From the NCBI GenBank assembly GCA_037176845.1, contig JAYKXP010000048.1, positions 186,001 through 250,000 on the forward strand: a DNA stretch of 64,000 bases, given 5' to 3'. Under the pieces are notes generated by a model. That model was not told the DNA's origin. It did not search any database and saw only the letters and a program-made list of their open reading frames with translations. Below, piece by piece: positions 55,401-64,000 of this stretch (its first letter is position 1; each line of letters begins with the position of its first letter). A program made the translations under genes and the position numbers. The stretch comes from Paramarasmius palmivorus (taxonomy: Eukaryota; Basidiomycota; Agaricomycetes; Agaricales; Marasmiaceae).

Positions 55401-57469
55401 GCTACACCTTTGTTGGAACAAATTTAAATAGTTTACTTGCTGTAATCGGTGTTTGTGTATCAGTATTGTGACGGTTTGGTAGTACGCATCAGATAGCCCT
55501 CGTTAAACAGTGTGTCACTCCAGCCCTTCCAAGCCGTTCTGCCTGGTAAGTATCATAAACGCGAATAATTTCGGGAGGGTACACGACTGCAATGACCATA
55601 TTTAAATGTCGGAAGGAATAAAGTAGAACTTCCCGAGGTCGGATTCGGGGATTTGCGGTGAAGAGGAAGCTGAGTCGGCCCTCGGGCGCCATGCGCACGC
55701 CCTTGATGTTGGAACGTTCAACCACAACCACCATTGGCGCCATCCTCTTTTCTTCATGAATACGGCTCTTCATGTGTCACACTCGGTCTTTTCAGTTCTT
55801 CTATTCTCCCCCGCTGTAAACCAGGACCGCGAAATTCGAACCGTCACAAGTATGGAAAAGATGCGACATACAGAAAGAGCTGATGCGACATTATTGAATG
55901 AAGGACCTGCCGAGAGGGTATAATGTTCCTAGGCAAAATTGTCGAAGATTCTTCTGGTGCGTTGTCCGCATAGTACATTCTCTGACTGTAATTGATCATG
56001 TACTGGTAGAACCAGAAGGAATAAGATTACATTTATATGTCACAAACGGGCTTAATCTCCCCAACTAGGGGCTCGGTGCTTGTAAACAAATCCGCATTCG
56101 CTTTGGCTCCTATAACCATTCCTGATATTTGCCGTTCTCGTTCTTCAAACCCAAATCCTTTCCATGCGGTCGGTATAATTGGCTTCGAAGCTATCGTCAA
56201 AGCGCAAAGATATGAATACTGCGGACCCGTGAAGACGGTCGAGTGCGGTCTTCGATGAAAGTGAATACGTACGTTCTCTGGCTTCTGATTCCATAAGACG
56301 ACTCAATACGACCACATCATTATCAAGCTGAAGGCCCAGGGCAGAATTTCTTTGGTTTTCTGATGGCCCACGGAGAATAGGGTTCAAGCTGTTAAGCAAC
56401 ACCTGAATCACGGTACGCCTCTAGACCGCCCTTTCGTGCTGAAAGTCTAAAATAGATGGCTCAGACCCAGCTGTTGGCGTCAAACTGCATTCTTTGGTCT
56501 TTGCCGTTCACCTTGATTGGTACAAGTGGAGCCAAGGGATACTACGCGGGAGTGTCGACCTGATGATCACCGTTCTCGCATCTACAAATGATGATCTAGA
56601 GCGGGTTTCTGTGCAGATATTAACCTCGCCTCACGGCCCCCAGAATGGAGCCAGCGTTGCTGTACTACTGGTACGCACACATCTCTCATTGGGGCTATGA
56701 TACTAATCTCTTTGTTTGACTTAAAAGTCCCTAGGGATCTCCTCGTTTAGAAGATTTGGCCGAATTGATCTTATTGTTGATCCCGTTCCGAGTCATACCG
56801 TGTGTGAGTCAATGTCTACTCTCTTTCCCACTGTCAAACATCCTTAATGTCATCGGACTTTGTAATTGAAGAAGTTTCGAGCGTGTACTTGGGGACAAAC
56901 ATATCCATATCATGATTGCAGCATACGGCTGAGCTTCCAGTCGCAGTCGGATCTCACCTCTTCCTTACGAGACAGGTATGGGATGGTCCTCAGCGGCGTA
57001 GAGGGAAAGCTAAACAGACATTTCAACAGCTTCGTTTGTCTAATTATGGTTGCGCCCATAGGGATCTATATTGGGCAGTGTGAGAGTTTACGATTAGAGT
57101 ATGTGTATGTGGGGCCGTATATTACAGCAAGGTTCATTTTCCCATGCCATCTCGTACCTTTTGATCATTGTTGTGAACAATGTTCGCCGACAGGTCCACA
57201 AGTTTACCTTATTCGCCCTTCTACCGCCGTCAGCTAGCAACATGATGCTGATATCAGAGCTTCCCCCAAAATGAAACTGGTCTCATGACTAGAATCGCAT
57301 GCGGTCTGATGCTTCTTAACTCCTTTATTCCCAGCGGGAATAGCTGTCTACTTCCACAAATGGGTCCATGGATGAGCTCAATCATTGGATGTAAGCCTTA
57401 TACTTATTTACTCGTCCCGTTCATTCTCCGTGATTTACTTCCCACTCTCTCACACCTAGCCCTCGCGAA
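55401..57469. other. About 2 kb, no firm gene; possible degenerate exons at 56440-57237
   Basis: A plus-strand stretch looks coding by composition: an exon ending near 56671 (VHLDWYKWSQGILRGSVDL, TSPHGPQNGASVAVLL), a GTACGC donor, an exon at about 56733-56801 (SSFRRFGRIDLIVDPVPSH), then an open part 56866-57237. I find no start with confidence and no family match, so it may be a relic. A minus-strand stretch of 94 codons at 55489-55773 (SFRHLNMVIAVVYPPEIIRV) is likewise unassigned. Nothing repetitive is seen. Confidence 0.3.
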
Positions 57470-59531
57470 ATGACAGCACGAGCACCACAACCACCACCAG
57501 CAGGATCGGAGTTTCACGTCCCGAATGCAGTTGAAGGTATGAAGACAAAGTTCCTGCAAGAATGGTCGAGAGAAGCGACGGAAGAGGAAGCTAGCATATG
57601 GAACAATTCAAACGCTGGTAAAAGTATGGTGCGTTTTAATACACCTCGTTTCCTTGAGCTCCCTACTCACAGTAACTTCCTCTAGACCTGTTGGACCTGC
57701 ACACAACTCAAAGTACAGTGTACACCGGGATCTCCTAGCAAACTACCATGCACGCGCTGCATTCATCAGAAATCCGAAACCATATGCACCAGGGTGATAG
57801 AGGAGCGTCGGGAAAGGGTAAAGAGAGTGATGAATCTAGACGAGGAGACGTTTACCGCGCTTCGAGCTACTTGTAACAGCTCTCCGTCGCATCAGAGAAC
57901 GACGTCTCCTGCATTTCCCCCACAGGAGACCACCGACAAACATCGGGCCCATGCCATTCGTAACCCTTCACATCAAAATAGAACTTCAGCTGGGCCAGAA
58001 GTCATCGACCTCACAGGTCCTGAACCAGCACGCTTAGTTCCTCCGAAAAGTCCATACCGCAGTATTTCTAGCAGTGGCCACCCTTTTTCGGGTTCATCTG
58101 CGGCTGAACCACAGCGTCAATACAATGCATCTCTTCCACCCCCGCCACCACCCAATCCTTCCTTCGGAGTTTTTCCGGTGGCACGAAGTCAGACTGCACC
58201 ATATAGAACGCCGTCTACTTCCGCTGCTCGAGCTCGACATTCCCCTTATCGTTCTCCACCAATCGCGACTAGAACCGCGTATACGTACGTTCCAGACCAT
58301 CGAATGAACTCTGTCCAATCACCCATTTCACCCCCTACGTCCGCTCATTCAGGTCCGCCGCCTTCATCGGCCTCGTCTAGTTTTTCGTTTTCCTATCCGC
58401 CGTCGCTACATCAGCACCAGCCTGCTTCTGCTCCCGCAGTCACTACACACTATAGTTCATCAAGGTCAAACGATCAGAACCATAGTCAGCATGTCATAAC
58501 TGCCGTACAACACCAAATTGAGAGTCTAAACCAGGTGAACCACATGCTAGCAAGAAGGAATCAGGAGATGTATGCTTTTAGCGAGGATTACGCTCGTAAA
58601 ACGAGGGAGAACCTTTCACGGGCATCGAATGCAACGGTATCCGGAGTCGCTGTAAAACAGGAAGATAACGATGAGACGCCGACGCTGTCCCCAACTAGTT
58701 TACAGGAACAACTGGATAATTCAAGGCGAATAAATAGGAGACTAATTCAACAAAATTCAAACTTACAAAAGGAAGTCGATGAGTTGAAGGGTATCCGAAG
58801 GTCAGGGTCAGAAGGTGAGCCAACGAGAATGCTGGGGCAGATGCAGCTTTCCTCGCCGGTACCTGAGCGAGAGGGAGATTTGGACATGCGGTATCCGGGG
58901 AATGGTGTATCGAGAAAGAATGGGCTAGTAAACGGGGATCTGGCTTCAACTTTACAGGAATTGAAGGATGCAAAGGCTAGGAGTGACGGAATGGCAGCCC
59001 GTTTGGAGGGTATGTAGTGGAGCACTCTATCATTGCGATCTAATGTGGAATTTTCCGCAGAGGAAATGTCCGAAAATCACCGCCTTAGGCAATTTCTTGC
59101 AGACCAGCACCCTAGCCGTTCTACGCAAGGTTAGTTGTTGATTCGTCGCGATTATGTACATTCATGCCGACGATCTCTGTGTAGCTCAAAATGCTATTGC
59201 CGAGCATACGAATCTTCAGTTGCTTATCCGCACGCTAGAGCAAGCGAGAACGAAGGGAGAGATTTCGAGGGTATGCGAAGAGCTGAGACAGGTGGCAGCA
59301 AGAATGTTGGAGCATGTTCCGAGGGGATTCGGATGGGAAGGGATCGTTAGGGTATTAGGTCACGGCAGTGGCCCAACAGAATCAACAATGGGCGTGCAAA
59401 GTCCTGCTGGAGGTTTTGGTATGCATACAGGACCTGGGTCGCCTGCAAGGATCTATAACGCTAGACGTGACGAGGATAGTTTGACAAGGACGAAGCGAAG
59501 AAGAGTTGAGGGGGGCGAGAGTTCAGCATGA
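57470..59531 (+). CDS. Coiled-coil protein with cysteine-cluster N-terminus (class B, copy 4)
   Basis: Relative of the tandem genes at 20645, 22946 and 25221, about 30 kb away and on the other strand. First exon from 57470 with FLQEWSREATEEEASIWNN, donor GTGCGT after KSM. The second exon begins TCWTCTQLKVQC and continues PCTRCIHQKSETIC: spacing C-x2-C-x6-C-x9-C-x2-C-x8-C, a nearly canonical Zn(II)2Cys6 binuclear cluster. Then IEERRERVKRVMNLDEETF, as in copy 1, followed by a long Ser/Pro-rich disordered region (about 57880-58480) absent from the other copies. The coiled part (VQHQIESLNQVNHMLARRN, LIQQNSNLQKEVDEL) is shorter. The C-terminal region has NLQLLIRTLEQARTKGE / RVCEELRQVAARMLEHV and ends TKRRRVEGGESSA. 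Zn2Cys6 clusters bind DNA in fungal regulators, so a DNA-binding role is plausible for this copy (inference). Confidence 0.78.
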
Positions 59532-59956
59532 ACTACTTGGCTTTAATTGTTAGACTCGATTCGCCCCTACTCGCACTTAGTGTTTGTTCTGCCTTCTAGA
59601 GTCTCAATAGCTATTCCTATACTTAGACCAACCTTGTGGCTCGTCTCTTTCGGCCCATCTCGTTCGATACTCAATAATCAGGTCGATGTCAAGTTCTAGT
59701 CAAAATCAGTCACACTCTTCACTACGGCTTGCCAGTCGCCAGCCTCTGTTCCCTGGAAGACCACAAACAAAAGAAGTTACAGCCACCTTCCTTCCAAGGT
59801 GACCCACGATCGAGGGCAGTCCCCATTTGACGTTGATATCGACGAGGTACAAATGAATGTTATTGGAAACGAGTGGTCGTTACTTATAGGTAATGTAATG
59901 AATGGCAGAAATGAGCGTCCGTGTCCATAGTGTATATGATAGTCCTCCTGTATACC
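59532..59956. other. Convergent spacer before the tyrosinase gene
   Basis: 3' regions of two converging genes; no open frame of interest and no obvious repeat. Confidence 0.45.
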
Positions 59957-61409
59957 TCAAGTCGAATACTCGTAGCACAAAGTTCCCCCCTTTGTGTTCA
60001 TGTAATCCCTCACTATAGGGCGATGGTCTGTGAAATTGCCAACGGGCATTTCATCGTCGATGTTCGCCGGAATCGTTTCCTGTCTGTCATTCCAACCGCG
60101 ATAGTCATCGAGTCGGCGTGAATCAGCCGCTTGCCACTAAGGAAATAAGTTTAGCCAAGAAGGGTGAATCGTCTCTAGATGGTGAAGACTTGCCTTGGCC
60201 CAGATACGGTCAACGTTACCGTGATGCAAGAAGAACAATGCGTCATTAGGTGCTGCGGACGTTAGCATGTCGCCACCAACTGCATTATGGACTAATTAGA
60301 CAGATACATGGCATTAGAGCATTCCCTGTCACAATGGTATTCAACACATACCAGCTGCATGAGGTCTGTCTTCCAAGTTCATCTCCAGGGTGTAGTAGTT
60401 GTTCGAGTTGTACACCCGTTGCATTGCCGTTGACGTGTACTATAGGGTAATTATAAGTGTCAGGATATTCTGAGAAAGCGGAAAGTAAAAGATGTACGTA
60501 TTGCCCAGCCATCATATCTCCGACGACAAAGTCACCATTAGCATCTTGCCTTCCGTTGTTGAAGGTCCGAGACAGACAATGCTGCACATTGTCAGTGTCG
60601 ATATAATCCGGATAGGTGCCACCGAGAGTTAGCGTGATGTTGGCGTAAGGGCCGTCCGTTACGCAGTACTCGAAGCCCGTGGTGGAGTTACCAGTGCGAT
60701 GACCATTTCCACCAAAGCCAGTAACATTGTTAAAGACGGGCGAAGTAGCAACGGATCCGGCATCAGCATCAATAGTCCAATCCCAGTATGCGAGAGGACC
60801 GGTGTAGTTGCATTCGGAGCGGAGAGCGTTCTCGTATTCGTGAAGGAACCAACGGTGGAAAGGTAGGAAGGTGGCCTAAGGATAATGAATTAGCAACCGA
60901 GACTCCTGTGAAGGGATGCTACATACCGTCTGATGTGCTTCGCGGTTTACCACCATATGAGTCCAAGTAAAATCATCAACCCTACTGACAACCTTCGGTT
61001 CATCGGGATATCGTTGAGAAGGTTGTTTCATCAAACATATGACGGCTTCGTGGTATGCAGCTTGCTCGGTAGGATTTAATTCCCGCCTGCCAGGTAAATC
61101 ATCAGCACTGATGTAGGAAAGACACGAATGGATAGAATCATACCATTCTTTACGGACAGTGGGATTCTCGCATGTTTGTGTTTGCCTTACGTCCAACTCA
61201 GGAGACCGGACGGACTTGAGCTCGCTGATCCGCACTGGAGATCGAGGTCGAGTGCGACCACCAGGTGTGTACATTTCTCTCACAGAGATGAGAGGGCTAT
61301 TTCTTGCGGGCGACCGAACTGATATTAAGGGTGAGTTCCGGATTGGCGATGTAGAAACGAGCGGAAGAGACAAAAGGCCGAGAAGGCCGATGACTCGGAA
61401 GAAAAACAT
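59957..61409 (-). CDS. Secreted tyrosinase-family copper oxidase
   Basis: Type-3 copper protein predicted to oxidise phenols (monophenol or catechol), probably secreted. Start 61409 with signal peptide (VIGLLGLLSLPLVSTSP). Then a repeat-rich propeptide-like stretch (RNSPLISVR twice), followed by RKEWYDSIHSCLSYI and the CuA site: WTHMVVNREAHQTATFLPFH, read across an intron, with FHRWFLHEYENAL. Middle: WDWTIDADAGSV, FNNVTGFGGNGHRTGN, TLGGTYPDYIDTDNVQHC. The CuB site is RPHAAVHNAVGGDMLTSA, then NDALFFLHHGNVDRIWAKWQ. The end is MNTKGGTLCYEYST at 59957. All six expected copper-ligand histidines appear present. Size about 380 residues, typical of short secreted fungal tyrosinases without a large C-terminal cap. 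Several N-glycosylation sites (NYT, NVT, NST). The substrate class (tyrosinase or catechol oxidase) cannot be told. Confidence 0.9.
61278..61350 (-). repeat. Tandem repeat in the tyrosinase N-terminal region
   Basis: Two adjacent units code for RNSPLISVR separated by SPA, and looser units follow (SPVRISELKSVR, SPELDVR). At DNA level the units are nearly identical over about 27 bases each. It lies between the signal peptide and the copper domain, so length changes would not disturb the active site. Confidence 0.65.
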
Positions 61410-63459
61410 CGCGACAGAGGGAGGAGAGGTAGAAGGGAGAAGGAAAGAAAAGGATATCCAAGAGGTTGAGGCATTTTTAATTTATACCGTAACCTTGTCG
61501 AACCGAGTCGCCTGGCAAAGTACTGCCAAGAAGCACATTCTGAGCGTTCGACTTCTGAAGCACTTTTTTACCGAGGGTAACCAGCAAAATTACGCTCGGT
61601 ACCCGATGTCCGACCCTGTTCTGTAGACAGGAGCTCCACGAACATACCCTTGTACGTAGGCCTGTGAATGTTTCAGAAACCGAAAACGAGAGCGAGAAAT
61701 AACCTTTGAATTACTGTTGACAGATAGTTCGTTGTCACCGGTCGCACCTCGACAATATTCGGTACAAGCGTTGAGTACTCGCCTCCCGCAGGAAGAGCCT
61801 CACGGAGGGTTGGATGACGGTAGCCTAAGACTACACAACTTGCTCTACACCCTTCCGTATAGGTGCCAGGTCTTTAGTGTGAAAATAAAGCCATGTGCAC
61901 GCGCATGGCGGTGAAAAGACAGTACTGCCAAACAAAAGGTATGTTAGCGGCGCTGTCCCAAGGATAAACGGAAAGTTGCATACCTCAACCAAAGGAAATG
62001 TAGCTTCATGACTCCACCAGAAGTTTGAGTCAAGTAGCCCCGCAAGAGTATCGACCATTAACTTGCTCCAAAGCACGGCTATACCGGACTGCGCTCAGGC
62101 CTAATTGTTCCGCCCAGAGGTCCGAAAGAATGGGAGTCGGGTCTAGACAAGTGACCCTGAGATAGTAAACAGGTTGTTATTGCATTTCATCTTGAATGGC
62201 GTCCATCGCGTCCTCGCTGAGGGATGTTGTTCGTTTGCTCTAGTTGGAGCATCCACTTTCGCGACTACACTCATCCAGATACCGCACTAAACTCTGGGCA
62301 TGTTTTGGTAGCTTGGGTAGATGCTAGCTCGATGTGACACTGAACAGTCTCTGCTACGCGACTTCATGAGTAAGATGAATAGGAAAGGAGGCAGTACGCT
62401 TACTCGAAGCATCTCCGGATATCCATCTATATCGCCCGTACCGACAGCTTCAGATGCTTGTTATCCTCCGTCGCGTGAGAATCCAGACAAACTTGAAGTT
62501 GAAGATGAATCTGGTTTCGGAAAAAGCTTGTAAAGGTGCTATCTTCGAGATGAAAAGACTCCGAGTCTCACTGGTATCACATCCCCCACTCCCCCAGGAC
62601 ACCGAGTCAGAATTATCGGGATTCATAGTCCTACAGCTTGCCTATTCCAACCTTAGTACTTGAGAACTTAAGGCCTAGGCGCAACCATCGCGCTTTTTTT
62701 CATTGCTATTATTCGTGACCTACTTCGTCATTGGAGTCAGGTTTCTTGTTCAGAACCGGTGAAAGTTGACAACTCACCCCATCACGGTCCGTTCTTTCAC
62801 TCTCCAACGTGTGGGCTACACTTGGCCCCAGATGCTCGGCGGCCAATACGCGACAAGGCGAGGTGAGGATCAATGGTGTTCACGATAGCTTCGAGTCTTC
62901 ATCGTGTTCAAGCACCAGCAATCTTGCGTGGTTCTGCTGAAAATTGTTGATCAAATGAGGCCCTTCGATAGTGCTGAATCACTTGAGCCCAATATAACCT
63001 TTTTGCGCGATAAACGAGCCAGGTGGTGGTAGCATGCCAAGTGCGACACATACATCATTTCAATTTCCGACCAAACTCGGCATTGTCCGAAGTGAACTTC
63101 ATCACTGTGTACAATGTCTTTTGCAACTTGAACGTTTTCCTCCTTAATGATCTTGAGTATTGTTCGATTCATACTCTTCAGAAGCTCGCTACTGGAGCCG
63201 AAAATTCAAAATGTATTCTGGCAGGAGAGTAATAGCCTCCGTTCGACAAGAACTTAAACTACCTTCATAACGACACATAATTGATACTGGACGTTGAAAT
63301 TTTGAAACGTCGAAGTTATATAAGGTGTCTAAGACTCAAGTGGGAGCTCAGTATCTAACATTTCAATAGTAACCAACAGCCGGGTTTGTATTCAAGAGAC
63401 CAAATGCTATCGTTTCCCAAGAAATCTGCTGTCATCGATTAGCCTTCTCGGATGCTAGA
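61410..63459. other. About 2 kb without a supported gene
   Basis: Open stretches at 61831-62076 minus, 62321-62533 plus and 62951-63172 minus have no recognisable motif and no splice partner I could confirm. The 62951-63172 stretch (MNRTILKIIKEENVQVAKDI) is the most protein-like but stays unassigned. The left part is likely the tyrosinase promoter. Confidence 0.35.
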
Positions 63460-64000
63460 TCACGACTCTCCTTCGACAGGATCCCGAAGATATCCCTTGA
63501 GAGTTTTCATCTGCTCACTCAGCTCGCGGCAGACCCGTAGAGTTTGCTTTCGAGCTGCAGTGAGTCCTTCTATGCGTTCATTCAGCTCAATGATCTCTCC
63601 TATACGCAAATAGATTGTCAGTAGCAAGTCTAAGCTGGATACCTACCTATACGCACCATCAAGATCTGCGTTCTCTAATCGCAACGTGATCACCGCGGCC
63701 AACTGTTCTTCTAGTTCTAAAAGTAGCTCCTCCTTTCTCATTCCAGAGTAGCGTTCTAGCATATGCTTCTGCCCAAGAAACATCATCTGTTCTGAATAGC
63801 AGAGAACCGGAGCTCAGTATCGAGAGAGTAACGTGCAACGCGGTGAACTTACTGCCCAACTCTGACACTCCGCTGGCAGAGCCATTCTCCTCATTCTTCA
63901 ATTCGTGATCCTTAACTGTCCACTGTTCGAGCTGCGAATGAAGCTTTTGAGCTTCTTCACCATTCTTATGCTCCAACGAACGTCCAGACGGGTCCGAACA
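63460..64000 (-). CDS. Coiled-coil protein, 5' part cut by the window edge
   Basis: Three exons of the 3' part are visible: from the edge to 63853, 63791-63657 and 63599-63460, all in phase. They encode KLHSQLEQWTVKDHELKNEE, GQKHMLERYSGMRKEELLLE, LEEQLAAVITLRLENADLD and IIELNERIEGLTAARKQ, then RVCRELSEQMKTLKGYLRD and the end PVEGES. The R-V-C-R-E-L...L pattern resembles the C-terminal hairpin of the coiled-coil family (RVCEELRQ in class B copy 4), but the terminal basic motif is missing. It may be a divergent member or an unrelated coiled coil. The N-terminal module lies outside the window. Confidence 0.6.

Noticed and set aside
1..64000. Search for transposons, LTRs, CRISPR-like arrays, tRNA and rRNA genes
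   Set aside because: No transposase, reverse transcriptase, long terminal repeat, regular spacer array or cloverleaf-like gene was recognised by eye; a tool search could still find small or degraded ones.

Overview
The window is nuclear DNA from a filamentous basidiomycete, most likely an Agaricomycete. Genes are monocistronic and split by many short GT-AG introns of about 48-65 nt, often with a CTRAY-like branch site. Several genes belong to families typical of mushroom-forming fungi: a class I sesquiterpene synthase, a tyrosinase, a multi-pass membrane protein family, NACHT NTPases and a large conserved orphan family. I saw no transposon, CRISPR array, rRNA or tRNA. Gene models were read by eye from splice signals and paralogue comparison, so exon edges are inferred unless stated.

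Layout. 0.7-2.2 kb: tandem pair of small paralogues. 2.3-3.6 kb: sesquiterpene synthase. 5.0-9.9 kb: two antibiotic-biosynthesis-monooxygenase (ABM-like) paralogues flanking a probable GPI-anchored secreted protein, then a GNAT acetyltransferase. 11.3-14.4 kb: an S/N-Y-G-S repeat protein with a CsbD-like tail, and a multi-pass membrane protein containing an 11-nt microexon. 14.6-34.2 kb: a dense block of coiled-coil genes interleaved with two NACHT genes, the second of which is broken. 34.7-36.9 kb: a large orphan-family protein. 37.7-45.6 kb: a two-gene unit duplicated on both sides of an HNH-like gene; one copy has decayed. 45.8-50.5 kb: a zinc alcohol dehydrogenase, a DUF1771-Smr protein and two weak small genes. 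50.9-53.4 kb: a helical-bundle plus pseudokinase protein. 53.7-59.5 kb: two more coiled-coil genes. 60.0-61.4 kb: tyrosinase. The right edge cuts another coiled-coil gene.

The most unusual content is an expanded set of nine or ten coiled-coil proteins. They share one plan: a short N-terminal module of one of three kinds, a long coiled coil, a conserved C-terminal helical hairpin (hydrophobic-x3-C-x2-L), and in nearly all members a terminal basic motif resembling a nuclear localisation signal (KRQRTE, KKRKLD, KRRRTD). They lie among NACHT NTPases, an MLKL-like pseudokinase protein and an orphan protein whose N-terminal motif resembles that of the NACHT proteins. Broken members among intact ones suggest birth-and-death evolution, as seen in fungal recognition or regulated-cell-death loci. 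That functional reading is inference; the architecture and the lesions are read directly from the sequence.
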